The notes below the pieces were generated by a model. That model saw only the letters and a list, made by a program, of their open reading frames with translations, ran no database searches and had not been told where the DNA came from. From NCBI GenBank assembly GCA_004562915.1, contig SFQZ01000006.1, positions 1 through 64,000 on the forward strand: 64,000 nucleotides of DNA. The letters run 5' to 3'. This document shows, piece after piece, positions 25,571-34,418 of this stretch; the stretch's first letter is position 1, and each line of letters starts with the position of its first letter. This DNA is from a bacterium. Lineage in GTDB: Bacteria; Bacillota_A; Clostridia; Lachnospirales; Lachnospiraceae. The position numbers and the translations under genes are program-made.

Positions 25571-26317
25571 ATGAGTGAACCCATTACAGTCACCGGAATG
25601 GTGCTGAATACAGCACCGGTGGGAGATTATGACAAGCGTATGGTACTTCTTACCAGAGAAAGAGGGAAAATTACGGTGTTTGCCAGAGGCGCGAGAAAGA
25701 GCAACAGTCCGTTTCTGGCTATAGCCAATCCCTTTGTTTTTGGAAGTTTTCAGGTATATGAGGGGCGCACGGCCTATACACTGGGACAGGCAAATATTAA
25801 AGAGTATTTTACGGAACTGGTTTCCAGACAGCCGGGAGTCTATTATGGGTTTTATTTTCTGGAAATCGCTGATTATTATGGAAGAGAAGGAAATCGGGAG
25901 ACGGATATGCTGAATCTTCTGTACATAACAATGAAAGCGCTGCTGAATGACAGGATATCTGACCGGCTGATCCGCACGATTTTCCAATTGAAGGCCATGG
26001 TGATCAACGGGGAATATCCCAATCTGTTTGAATGCGTGATCTGTGGAAATCATGAAAGTCTAACGCATACATCGCAGCGGTATAGTGGGTGCATCTGTGC
26101 GAATTGTTCAAAAACAGTAAAAGATGCAAAACCAATATCACCAACGGCTCTTTATGCGTTTCAGTTTATTATTGCGTCACCGATGGAAAAATTGTATACT
26201 TTTGCATTGACACCTGAGGCAGAGAAAGAGACGGCAGTATGGATGGATCAATACATGGATCGGAATACGGATCGTAAGTTTAAAAGTCTGGAGATCCTGG
26301 AAATCATGAGCAGTTAA
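25571..26317 (+). CDS. recO: DNA repair protein RecO
   Basis: 248 aa. N-terminal OB fold (VTGMVLNTAPVGDYDKRMVLLTRERGKITVFARGARK) and a C-terminal helical part with a four-Cys zinc site (CVICGNHESL...CICANCSK). RecO loads RecA onto SSB-coated DNA in the RecFOR pathway. Nearly overlaps era; translation is likely coupled. Confidence 0.95.
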   Translation: MSEPITVTGMVLNTAPVGDYDKRMVLLTRERGKITVFARGARKSNSPFLAIANPFVFGSFQVYEGRTAYTLGQANIKEYFTELVSRQPGVYYGFYFLEIADYYGREGNRETDMLNLLYITMKALLNDRISDRLIRTIFQLKAMVINGEYPNLFECVICGNHESLTHTSQRYSGCICANCSKTVKDAKPISPTALYAFQFIIASPMEKLYTFALTPEAEKETAVWMDQYMDRNTDRKFKSLEILEIMSS

Positions 26318-26335
26318 AAGTGAAAAATAATAGGG

Positions 26336-26364
26336 TTGAAAAACCTGTATTCAGATTGTATAAT
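26336..26364 (+). promoter_or_regulatory. Promoter for the lipoprotein gene
   Basis: TTGAAA (26336-26341), 17-nt spacer, TATAAT (26359-26364). Confidence 0.75.
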
Positions 26365-26378
26365 GTGAAGGAGTGCTT

Positions 26379-27002
26379 ATGAAAAGACGCAGTGCAGCCA
26401 TGTTTCTGGCGATTCTTTTCTGTTTAACAGGATGTGGTGGGATTGAAAGAGCAAAAGAATCCACTGTGACAGTAAATAAGGAAGGAATTGTGACAGAGGC
26501 GCTGATCGAGGAATTTTTATCAGAGAACTATGATGCAGATGAACTGGAGGCAAGTATAAAAGAACTTGCGGATACCTATAACGAGGAGATCGGAAAAGAA
26601 GCTGTGAAAATCATGAAGATTCGGGTGAAGGAAGGAGTGGCAACTGCCTTGCTTCAGTACGAATCGGATGATATATACAGAGAATTCAATCAGGTGGATT
26701 TTTTTGCGGGTAACGTAGGGCAGGCAAAAGAAGAAGGTTATACATTTGCCGAGACATTTCAGGATGTTGAGGGAAATAAAATTGCTTCCGGGATAGTTCC
26801 TGACAGCTGTACAGATCAGCAGGTGATCATCATCAGGGAGCCGCTTAATGTTCAGGTTCCGGGGAAGATTTTGTATGTAAGTAATAATATGAAAATCCTG
26901 AATAACAAACAGGCTAAACTGGAGCAGGATGTTGATGTTATATATGAAAATACACAGGTGACCACAGAGGCTTTTGGCTATGTGATATACAGTGCCAAAT
27001 GA
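26379..27002 (+). CDS. Predicted lipoprotein, unknown function
   Basis: 207 aa from ATG 26379, chosen over a GTG two codons earlier because GAAGGAG ends 5 nt upstream. A type II signal peptide ends in the lipobox LTGC (Cys about 20), so it should be lipid-anchored outside the membrane. The mature part is acidic and helical (EALIEEFLSENYDADELEAS), then a mixed domain ending YENTQVTTEAFGYVIYSAK. I do not recognise the family. It has its own promoter and precedes glyQS. Confidence 0.65.
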   Translation: MKRRSAAMFLAILFCLTGCGGIERAKESTVTVNKEGIVTEALIEEFLSENYDADELEASIKELADTYNEEIGKEAVKIMKIRVKEGVATALLQYESDDIYREFNQVDFFAGNVGQAKEEGYTFAETFQDVEGNKIASGIVPDSCTDQQVIIIREPLNVQVPGKILYVSNNMKILNNKQAKLEQDVDVIYENTQVTTEAFGYVIYSAK

Positions 27003-27036
27003 GGTATCAATACTTTTAGAATAAAGGAGATCAATT

Positions 27037-28431
27037 ATGGAAAAAACAATGGAAAAGATTATCGCACTGGCAAAATCCAGAGGTTTTGTATATCCGGGAT
27101 CCGAAATTTACGGTGGCCTGGCTAATACATGGGATTACGGTAATCTTGGTGTAGAACTGAAAAACAATGTAAAAAAAGCATGGTGGAAAAAATTTATTCA
27201 GGAAAATCCATATAATGTAGGAGTTGACTGTGCAATCCTGATGAATCCGCAGACATGGGTAGCTTCCGGTCATCTGGGAAGTTTTTCCGATCCCCTGATG
27301 GACTGTAAAGAATGCCATGAGCGTTTTCGTGCGGACAAGGTAATCGAAGACTTCTGTGCGGACAAGGGAATCGTTCTGGAAGAGAGTGTTGATGCATGGA
27401 GCCAGGAAAAGATGAAAGATTTCATTGAAGAGCATCAGATTCCATGTCCTACCTGTGGTAAGCATAATTTTACAGATATCCGTCAGTTCAACCTGATGTT
27501 CAAGACCTTCCAGGGAGTTACTGAGGATGCTAAAAATACAGTATATCTGAGACCTGAGACTGCTCAGGGTATCTTTGTAAACTTTAAAAATGTTCAGAGA
27601 ACATCCAGAAAGAAACTGCCGTTCGGTATTGGACAGATTGGTAAATCATTCCGTAATGAAATCACACCGGGTAACTTTACTTTCCGTACCAGAGAATTTG
27701 AGCAGATGGAACTGGAGTTCTTCTGCAAACCGGACACAGACCTGGAGTGGTTCGCATACTGGAAACAGTTCTGCCTGAACTGGCTGCATGAACTGGGACT
27801 GAAGGATGAGGAAGTACGTTACCGTGATCATGAGAAAGAAGAGCTTTCTTTCTACAGCAAAGCAACTACAGATGTGGAATTCCTGTTCCCGTTTGGATGG
27901 GGTGAGCTTTGGGGAATTGCAGACCGTACCGATTACGACCTGACACAGCATCAGAATGTATCCGGTCAGGATCTGACATACTTTGACGATGAGACAAAAG
28001 AAAAATATATTCCGTATGTTATTGAGCCATCACTGGGAGCTGACCGTATGGTACTTGCTTTCCTGTGCAGTGCTTATGACGAAGAAGTTCTGGATGCAGA
28101 GAAAAACGATGTTCGTACCGTTCTGCATTTCCATCCGGCAGTGGCGCCTGTAAAAGTAGGTGTGCTGCCACTGTCAAAGAAACTGAATGAAGGTGCAGAG
28201 AAAGTATTTGCGATGTTGTCTAAAAACTGGAACTGCGAATTTGATGACAGAGGCAATATCGGTAAGAGATATCGCCGTCAGGATGAGATCGGAACTCCGT
28301 ACTGCGTAACCTACGATTTCGATTCCGAGAACGATGGGGCAGTAACCGTACGTGACCGCGATACAATGAAACAGGAAAGAATTAAAATCGAAGAGCTGGA
28401 AGCATATCTGACTGAGAAACTTGCATTTTAA
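27037..28431 (+). CDS. glyQS: Glycyl-tRNA synthetase, single-chain (alpha2) type
   Basis: 464 aa. Class II synthetase: motif 1 region VYPGSEIYGGLANTWDYGNLG, motif 2 GQIGKSFRNEITPGNF-FRTREFEQMELEFF, motif 3 GADRMVLAFL. A zinc-knuckle-like insertion has CKECHERF...CPTCGKHNF. The C-terminal anticodon-binding domain ends KIEELEAYLTEKL. It charges tRNA-Gly. No T-box leader is visible; the upstream gap is only 34 nt with AAAGGAG before ATG 27037. Confidence 0.95.
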   Translation: MEKTMEKIIALAKSRGFVYPGSEIYGGLANTWDYGNLGVELKNNVKKAWWKKFIQENPYNVGVDCAILMNPQTWVASGHLGSFSDPLMDCKECHERFRADKVIEDFCADKGIVLEESVDAWSQEKMKDFIEEHQIPCPTCGKHNFTDIRQFNLMFKTFQGVTEDAKNTVYLRPETAQGIFVNFKNVQRTSRKKLPFGIGQIGKSFRNEITPGNFTFRTREFEQMELEFFCKPDTDLEWFAYWKQFCLNWLHELGLKDEEVRYRDHEKEELSFYSKATTDVEFLFPFGWGELWGIADRTDYDLTQHQNVSGQDLTYFDDETKEKYIPYVIEPSLGADRMVLAFLCSAYDEEVLDAEKNDVRTVLHFHPAVAPVKVGVLPLSKKLNEGAEKVFAMLSKNWNCEFDDRGNIGKRYRRQDEIGTPYCVTYDFDSENDGAVTVRDRDTMKQERIKIEELEAYLTEKLAF

Positions 28432-28441
28432 GAAGCTTACA

Positions 28442-28676
28442 TTTTAATTCGTATATGACATAAAAAGTTGTGAGGCAGATAATATTATATCCTGCATATC
28501 AATGTCAGGTCGCTTCCCCTCAGCTAACTGTTAACTTCGACTAAGACGCTCCGGATAGCCGTCGCGCCTAAGTCTGCGTAAACAGTGGATCTTCAGGCGC
28601 GCTTCCCCAATGACATTGATACGCAGGATATAATATTATCTGCCACTGTACTTTACTGGCAATACGAGATTAAAAA
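28442..28676. repeat. Long imperfect palindrome (MITE-like), core 28474-28644
   Basis: The 34-bp arm at 28474-28507 is the inverted complement of 28611-28644 with a single mismatch (it contains AGATAATATTATATCC). Inside are further paired arms (CTGTT-AC-GACT-AG / CT-AGTC-GT-AACAG) and a repeated CGCTTCCCC. A weaker outer layer (TTTTAATTCGTAT at 28442, ATACGAGATTAAAA near 28662-28676) extends it to about 235 bp. It occupies almost the whole gap between the convergent glyQS and DUF6062-type genes. No ORF inside. It could be a non-autonomous transposon or a very large bidirectional terminator. Confidence 0.7.
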
Positions 28677-28745
28677 CGCTCACAACCATTTGTGGTAAGT
28701 TACCGACCTGTCATTTATTTATCGCTCACGATACAAAAAGAACAA

Positions 28746-29519
28746 TCAGTAATCAATTTTGAAGACGGGATCTGCCGGGTATCCTCCGCCTAATTTCTGC
28801 ATGGCTCGTTGTACGCTGTCCCGGGAGTTGCCCCAGTCTTTATCCCGATTCATATAATCCTGTTTGTCACAGAACCAGGTTACTTCTTCTTCTACCCGTC
28901 TCATATTTTTTTTCATGAGTTCAAAAAGGACAGGGAAAAACTCAGCTTTCTGTTTATCATTCAGTTTTTTCTCCCCAACTTCTACCAGATCTTTAAAGTG
29001 AGGAAGGCAAAAGCCCTTACTGTTCTTAAAAAGTTCTACAAATTCAGGACTGTTCTTGTACATATAAAAGAAAGTATCCAGATAACGCACATAGTTAGAA
29101 TGAAAATGATCGCATACATAGCAGCTATGTTCTTTCTGGCTGATCCATTGACCGATAGAAGTTTCAGGGGCATTCGGATTGAGTTCCGTTTTTTTCATTC
29201 GTCCCATAAAAGTAGATTTGCCGCTGGTGAAAGCTTTCATCTGTTCTGTCATTTCCTGATTCAGCTTTTTCATATGAGTGCTTAGGATCAATCCGCTTCC
29301 CAGTCTGTTTCCATAGTCATACATCATTTTATAATGGTGTCGGCAAAAGCCGATTTTGTCGGTTTCCATCCGGATATCATCTTCCATGTAAGAAGCTCCG
29401 CTTCCAAGGATAAATTCCAGAGCGTGTTGCTCGGCTTCCCGTTCCAGATAACAGAAAGGACATTCATCATCTGCTTTAAAAGCGTCGTTAAGGGGAATGG
29501 TATAAATAGTTTCTTTCAT
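28746..29519 (-). CDS. Cys/His-rich cytosolic protein, DUF6062-like
   Basis: 257 aa. Several paired Cys/His motifs suggest metal binding: CPFCYLE (about 20-26), GFCRHHYKM, CYVCDHFHSNY and GFCLPHFKDL. Between them the protein is helical. I recall this pattern as family DUF6062 in Clostridia, with no known function. Convergent with glyQS and divergent from pfkA. Confidence 0.6.
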   Translation of the reverse strand: MKETIYTIPLNDAFKADDECPFCYLEREAEQHALEFILGSGASYMEDDIRMETDKIGFCRHHYKMMYDYGNRLGSGLILSTHMKKLNQEMTEQMKAFTSGKSTFMGRMKKTELNPNAPETSIGQWISQKEHSCYVCDHFHSNYVRYLDTFFYMYKNSPEFVELFKNSKGFCLPHFKDLVEVGEKKLNDKQKAEFFPVLFELMKKNMRRVEEEVTWFCDKQDYMNRDKDWGNSRDSVQRAMQKLGGGYPADPVFKIDY

Positions 29520-29731
29520 GTGGTAACCTCGCTTAATTTTGTGGCAATAATTCCTATATCGGTATTATCGTCTGAAATACTTTGTATCTGTTACAAAAAG
29601 CATACTCTGTTTTGTGAAAAACGTCAATAAAAATGACAAAAAGAAAAAGTGAAAACACGAATCAATTGTACGGGAAAATAGAAAAAAAAGAAAAATTCGG
29701 ACAAATCATGGTTATAAAATACAAAAAAATA

Positions 29732-29760
29732 TTGCAAAAAAATAGGAAAGTTGTTATAAT
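29732..29760 (+). promoter_or_regulatory. Promoter for pfkA
   Basis: TTGCAA (29732-29737), 17-nt spacer, TATAAT (29755-29760). Transcription would begin near 29767, so the mRNA leader is about 160 nt and contains the palindromic element 29792-29909. The rest of the gap 29520-29731 is AT-rich with no feature I can defend. Confidence 0.7.
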
Positions 29761-29791
29761 GACGATTAGCCTGAAAACGTATGACGAAATT

Positions 29792-29909
29792 ATATTATGA
29801 TTACAGTGTCAAAAGTCCAAATCCATGACATGCTTGCATGTCAGTGGATGATGGACTTAATGACACACCCCACAATCCGTAATCACTTTTGACACCCTAA
29901 TCATATTAT
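29792..29909 (+). mobile_element. Palindromic MITE-like element, copy A (118 bp)
   Basis: 25-bp terminal inverted repeats (29792-29816 and 29885-29909; 22 of 25 match) share TATGATTA and TGTCAAAAGT. Inside, CCATGACATGC / GCATGTCAGTGG forms a second strong hairpin. A longer relative lies at 49072-49316. It ends just before the AAGGAGG of pfkA, so it is transcribed as a long foldback in the leader. No transposase. A TA-type target duplication is possible but not clear. Confidence 0.7.
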
Positions 29910-29927
29910 CAAGGAGGAGAAAAAATT

Positions 29928-31175
29928 ATGGCAAAAATGAGAAATATTATTGTAGGACAATCAGGCGGACCCACATCCGTAATCAATTCCAGTCTGGCTG
30001 GCGTTTATAAAAATGCAATCGAGCGTGGATTCGATAAGGTATATGGTATGCTTAACGGTATCCAGGGACTTTTGGATGAGCGCTATGTGGATATGTCCAC
30101 TCAGATTCATTCCGATTTGGATATTGAGCTTCTGAAGAGGACACCATCTGCATTTCTTGGTTCCTGCCGTTTTAAACTGCCGGAGATCCATGAGAATATG
30201 GAAATTTATGATAAAATTTTTGATATTCTTGACAAACTGGAGATTGATTCCTTTATCTATATCGGAGGAAACGATTCCATGGATACGATCAAGAAATTGT
30301 CTGATTATGCAATCGTAAAAGGACATAAGCAGAAATTCCTGGGTGTTCCGAAAACAATTGATAATGACCTGGCACTGACAGACCATACACCTGGTTTCGG
30401 AAGTGCAGCGAAATACATTGCTGCTTCCACAAAAGAGATCATTCGAGATGCTCTGGGACTGACATACAAAAAAGACATGATCACAGTCGTGGAAGTTATG
30501 GGAAGAAATGCAGGATGGCTGACAGGTGCTACCGCTCTGGCTAAGACAGAGGAGTGTGAAGGGCCGGATCTGATTTATCTTCCGGAGATTCCTTTCGATA
30601 TTGATGCTTTCCTGGCAAAAATAAAAGAACTGCTGAAAGTGAAAAACTCAATCGTAGTTGCTGTTTCTGAAGGAATCAAGCTGTCTGACGGACGTTATGT
30701 ATGTGAACTGTCCGGTGGTGCTGATTATGTGGATGCATTCGGACACAAACAGCTTCAGGGGACAGCAGCATATCTGGCAGCTTTCCTGGGAGCAGAGATT
30801 GGTTGTAAGACAAGAAGCGTAGAATTCTCTACACTGCAGAGAAGTGCTTCTCATATGGCTTCCCGTGTGGATATTGATGAGGCATTTATGGTAGGTGGTG
30901 CTGCTGTAAAAGCTGCTGATGAAGGATACAATGGAAACATGGTTGTTATTGATCGTGAGTCTGATGATCCGTATATGTCATCTGCAGGAATCTACGATGT
31001 ACATCGGATTGCAAACGAAGAGAAGCTGGTTCCGAGAGAGTGGATGAATGAAGAAGGAAACTATGTGACAAAAGACTTTGTTGATTATGTAAAACCATTG
31101 ATTCAGGGAGATTACCAGCCAATCATGGTAAATGGTCTTCCAAGACATCTGGTGTTAAATCTGGACAACAAATAA
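29928..31175 (+). CDS. pfkA: 6-phosphofructokinase, probably PPi-type
   Basis: 415 aa, longer than the 320-aa ATP-PFK. Near residue 114 the phosphate-donor loop reads YIGGNDSMDT, where ATP enzymes have GGDGS and PPi enzymes GGDD. Near residue 140 it reads PKTIDNDLALTDHTPGFGSA; Lys in PKTIDND is the hallmark of PPi-dependent enzymes (ATP enzymes have PGTIDND). It phosphorylates fructose-6-phosphate, committing carbon to glycolysis; with PPi the step is reversible. The Asn in GGND is unusual. AAGGAGG before ATG 29928. The PPi-linked ppdK is the next gene downstream. Confidence 0.85.
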   Translation: MAKMRNIIVGQSGGPTSVINSSLAGVYKNAIERGFDKVYGMLNGIQGLLDERYVDMSTQIHSDLDIELLKRTPSAFLGSCRFKLPEIHENMEIYDKIFDILDKLEIDSFIYIGGNDSMDTIKKLSDYAIVKGHKQKFLGVPKTIDNDLALTDHTPGFGSAAKYIAASTKEIIRDALGLTYKKDMITVVEVMGRNAGWLTGATALAKTEECEGPDLIYLPEIPFDIDAFLAKIKELLKVKNSIVVAVSEGIKLSDGRYVCELSGGADYVDAFGHKQLQGTAAYLAAFLGAEIGCKTRSVEFSTLQRSASHMASRVDIDEAFMVGGAAVKAADEGYNGNMVVIDRESDDPYMSSAGIYDVHRIANEEKLVPREWMNEEGNYVTKDFVDYVKPLIQGDYQPIMVNGLPRHLVLNLDNK

Positions 31176-31225
31176 TAGCAGCAAAGAGATAAAAAACGTG
31201 GTAAAAGCGACAAATATAGTTAGAT

Positions 31226-31268
31226 AAAAGGACAGTCGGCTGAAGGATTGAAGCCGGCTGTCCTTTTG
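31226..31268 (+). terminator. Intrinsic terminator after pfkA
   Basis: AAAAGGACAGTCGGCT pairs with AGCCGGCTGTCCTTTT (one G-U pair), loop of 10 nt, U-run in the 3' arm. Confidence 0.85.
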
Positions 31269-31418
31269 TCAGCAAATAGATATTATTGTATCGTACGGAT
31301 ATTAACTTTTATCAGATACGGCGCAAATACAGCACCTTAAATTGCAGAGAAATGTTAGAATGTATTGCAACATAATATACAGTTTTCGGTAAATCGGTTA
31401 AATTTTCGGGGATTATAC

Positions 31419-31447
31419 TTGACTATGACTGTGAATTTTATTACAAT
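31419..31447 (+). promoter_or_regulatory. Promoter for ppdK
   Basis: TTGACT (31419-31424), 17-nt spacer, TACAAT (31442-31447). Leader about 95 nt. Confidence 0.7.
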
Positions 31448-31479
31448 TATGATATACAAGTGCCTTGTGCACGAGTGAA

Positions 31480-31513
31480 ATATTGATTGTCTTTTTCCTG
31501 TGACAATCAGTAT
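31480..31513 (+). promoter_or_regulatory. Leader hairpin of ppdK
   Basis: ATATTGATTGTC (31480-31491) pairs with GACAATCAGTAT (31502-31513), 12 bp with one G-U pair and a 10-nt loop. It sits about 22 nt before the AGGAGG of ppdK and has no U-tract, so it may be an mRNA stabiliser or protein site rather than a terminator. Confidence 0.55.
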
Positions 31514-31549
31514 TTGGAAATATTATACTTTTTAGGAGGAAGTAAAACA

Positions 31550-34174
31550 ATGGCAAAATGGGTTTACATGTTTACAGAAGGTAATGCCGGAATGCGTAAT
31601 CTTCTGGGCGGTAAAGGTGCCAACCTTGCTGAGATGACAAATCTGGGTCTTCCTGTACCGCAGGGTTTCACTATCACAACGGAAGCTTGTACTCAGTACT
31701 ATGAAGATGGAAGACAAATCAACGATGAAATTATGGCACAGATCATGGAAGCAATCGAGAAGATGGAAGTCGTTACCGGTAAAAAATTCGGTGACAAAGA
31801 AAATCCGCTTCTGGTTTCCGTTCGTTCCGGTGCAAGAGCATCCATGCCAGGTATGATGGATACTATCCTGAACCTTGGTCTGAATGAAGAAGTTGTTGAA
31901 GTACTGGCAGCAAAATCCGGTAACCCACGTTGGGCATGGGATTGCTACAGAAGATTTATCCAGATGTACTCCGACGTAGTTATGGAAGTAGGTAAAAAAT
32001 ACTTCGAAGAACTGATCGATGAGATGAAAGCTGCTAAAGGTGTTACACAGGACGTTGAATTGACTGCTGATGACCTGAAAGAACTGGCTAACCAGTTTAA
32101 GGCAGAATACAAAGAAAAAATCGGCGTTGATTTCCCAACTGATCCAAAGGAACAGTTGATGGGAGCTATCAAAGCTGTATTCCGTTCCTGGGACAACCCG
32201 CGTGCAAACGTTTATCGTCGTGACAACGATATCCCTTATTCCTGGGGTACCGCAGTTAACGTTCAGATGATGGCATTTGGTAACATGGGTGAGACATCCG
32301 GTACAGGTGTTGCATTTACCCGTGATCCTGCTACAGGTGAGAAACACCTGATGGGTGAGTTCCTTATGAACGCTCAGGGTGAAGACGTTGTTGCCGGTGT
32401 TCGTACACCTCAGAAGATTGATCAGCTGAAAGAAGTTATGCCGGAAGTTTATCATCAGTTTGTAGGTATCTGCCATACACTGGAAGATCACTACAGAGAT
32501 ATGCAGGATATGGAGTTCACAATTGAGGACAAACATCTGTATATGCTGCAGACACGTAATGGTAAGAGAACAGCTCAGGCTGCTCTGAAGATTGCCTGCG
32601 ACCTGGTAGATGAAGGAATGATTTCTGAAGAGAAAGCAGTTTCCATGATCGATCCTCGTAACCTTGATACTCTGCTGCATCCACAGTTCAATGCTGCAGC
32701 TCTGAAAGCTGCTGTTCCGGTAGCAAAAGCTCTGGGAGCATCACCGGGAGCTGCTTGTGGTAAGATCGTATTTACTGCAGAAGATGCAAAAGCATGGGCA
32801 GCAAGAGGAGAAAAAGTTGTTCTGGTTCGTCTTGAGACCTCTCCGGAAGATATCGAAGGTATGAAGAGCGCTCAGGGTATCCTGACAGTTCGTGGTGGTA
32901 TGACATCTCACGCAGCTGTAGTTGCTCGTGGTATGGGTACCTGCTGTGTATCCGGATGTGGCGATATCACTATGGATGAAGCAAACAAGAAATTTACACT
33001 GGCTGGTAAAGAATATCATGAAGGAGATTTCATTTCTCTGGATGGTTCTACCGGTAATATCTATGACGGTCTGATTCCTACTGTTGATGCAACAATCGCA
33101 GGTGAATTTGGAAGAATCATGTCATGGGCAGACAAATACAGAACTATGAAAGTTCGTACAAACGCTGATACTCCTGCAGATGCTAAGAAAGCACGTGAAC
33201 TGGGAGCAGAAGGTATCGGTCTTTGCCGTACAGAGCATATGTTCTTTGAAGGCAACAGAATTGATGCATTCCGTGAGATGATCTGTTCTGAAACAGTAGA
33301 AGAAAGAGAAGCTGCACTGGAGAAGATCCTTCCGGAACAGCAGGGAGATTTCGAAAAACTGTACGAAGCACTGGAAGGAAATCCTGTTACAATCCGTTTC
33401 CTGGATCCGCCTCTGCATGAGTTCGTTCCTACAGAAGAAGAAGATATCAAGAAACTTGCAGATGCTCAGGGAAAGACTGTTGAGCAGATCAAAGCAATCA
33501 TTGATTCTCTCCATGAGTTCAACCCGATGATGGGTCATCGTGGATGCCGTCTGGCAGTTACATATCCGGAAATTGCTAAGATGCAGACAAAAGCTGTTAT
33601 CCGTGCAGCTATCAATGTAAAAGTAGCTCATCCGACATGGAATGTTAAACCTGAAATCATGATTCCGCTGGTAGGCGATATCAAAGAGTTCAAGTTTGTT
33701 AAGAATATCGTTGTTGAGACAGCAGATGCTGAAATTGCAGCAGCAGGCAGCGATCTGAAGTACAAAGTTGGTACTATGATCGAAATCCCGAGAGCAGCTC
33801 TGACAGCTGATGAGATCGCTAAAGAAGCTGACTTCTTCTGCTTCGGAACCAACGACCTTACTCAGATGACATACGGATTCTCTCGTGATGATTCCGGAAA
33901 ATTCCTTGAAGCATACTATAATGCTAAGATTTTTGAAAATGATCCATTTGCAAAACTTGACCAGAATGGTGTTGGAAAACTGATGGAAATGGCTATCAAA
34001 TTAGGAAAACCGGTTAACCAGAAACTGCACTTCGGTATCTGTGGCGAGCATGGTGGAGATCCAAGCTCTGTTGAATTCTGCAACAGTCTTGGTCTGGATT
34101 ATGTTTCCTGCTCACCGTTCCGTGTACCGATCGCAAGACTGGCAGCAGCACAGGCAGCAATCAACCAGAAATAA
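31550..34174 (+). CDS. ppdK: Pyruvate, phosphate dikinase
   Basis: 874 aa from ATG 31550 (AGGAGG 31535-31540), the same length as the clostridial enzyme; an upstream in-frame start at 31487 falls in the leader hairpin. It interconverts pyruvate + ATP + Pi and PEP + AMP + PPi. N-terminal ATP-grasp domain (NLLGGKGANLAEMTNLGLPVP), swivelling phosphohistidine domain with catalytic His near 453 (RGGMTSHAAVVARGMGTC), C-terminal PEP/pyruvate barrel with GHRGCRLAVTYPEI and CGEHGGDPSSV. Codon use is that of a highly expressed gene. With a PPi-type PFK next door it supports PPi-linked glycolysis. Confidence 0.97.
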   Translation: MAKWVYMFTEGNAGMRNLLGGKGANLAEMTNLGLPVPQGFTITTEACTQYYEDGRQINDEIMAQIMEAIEKMEVVTGKKFGDKENPLLVSVRSGARASMPGMMDTILNLGLNEEVVEVLAAKSGNPRWAWDCYRRFIQMYSDVVMEVGKKYFEELIDEMKAAKGVTQDVELTADDLKELANQFKAEYKEKIGVDFPTDPKEQLMGAIKAVFRSWDNPRANVYRRDNDIPYSWGTAVNVQMMAFGNMGETSGTGVAFTRDPATGEKHLMGEFLMNAQGEDVVAGVRTPQKIDQLKEVMPEVYHQFVGICHTLEDHYRDMQDMEFTIEDKHLYMLQTRNGKRTAQAALKIACDLVDEGMISEEKAVSMIDPRNLDTLLHPQFNAAALKAAVPVAKALGASPGAACGKIVFTAEDAKAWAARGEKVVLVRLETSPEDIEGMKSAQGILTVRGGMTSHAAVVARGMGTCCVSGCGDITMDEANKKFTLAGKEYHEGDFISLDGSTGNIYDGLIPTVDATIAGEFGRIMSWADKYRTMKVRTNADTPADAKKARELGAEGIGLCRTEHMFFEGNRIDAFREMICSETVEEREAALEKILPEQQGDFEKLYEALEGNPVTIRFLDPPLHEFVPTEEEDIKKLADAQGKTVEQIKAIIDSLHEFNPMMGHRGCRLAVTYPEIAKMQTKAVIRAAINVKVAHPTWNVKPEIMIPLVGDIKEFKFVKNIVVETADAEIAAAGSDLKYKVGTMIEIPRAALTADEIAKEADFFCFGTNDLTQMTYGFSRDDSGKFLEAYYNAKIFENDPFAKLDQNGVGKLMEMAIKLGKPVNQKLHFGICGEHGGDPSSVEFCNSLGLDYVSCSPFRVPIARLAAAQAAINQK

Positions 34175-34195
34175 GTATATTTATAAGTTGTAATA

Positions 34196-34232
34196 AAAAC
34201 GGGGTATGTGTAAATGCATACCCCGTTTTTTG
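34196..34232 (+). terminator. Intrinsic terminator after ppdK
   Basis: AAAACGGGGTATG, loop TGTAAATG, CATACCCCGTTTT, then TT. Confidence 0.9.
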
Positions 34233-34360
34233 TCGCAGAGAATTAAGATAGTAGGGCAGATTTTGACTTGAATAGGCACGGAGATAAAAAATGAGGAAAA
34301 CAAAAATAAAGAGTGACAATATGAATGAAGAATAGCCAATAGGCATATGAATAGTGTGAC

Positions 34361-34389
34361 TGGAAATATTTGTGAAAATAAGGTATACT
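34361..34389 (+). promoter_or_regulatory. Promoter for the cytidylate-kinase-like gene
   Basis: TGGAAA (34361-34366), 17-nt spacer, TATACT (34384-34389). Confidence 0.5.
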
Positions 34390-34418
34390 GAATGATATCT
34401 ACAAATATGGAGGATATC

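Noticed and set aside
27003..27036. T-box riboswitch before glyQS
   Set aside because: The gap is only 34 nt and has no room for a T-box; no specifier or antiterminator sequence is present.
28474..28644. tRNA or structured housekeeping RNA in the gap after glyQS
   Set aside because: No tRNA elements (no GTTCGA-type T-loop, no CCA-like end). The symmetry is that of one long foldback.
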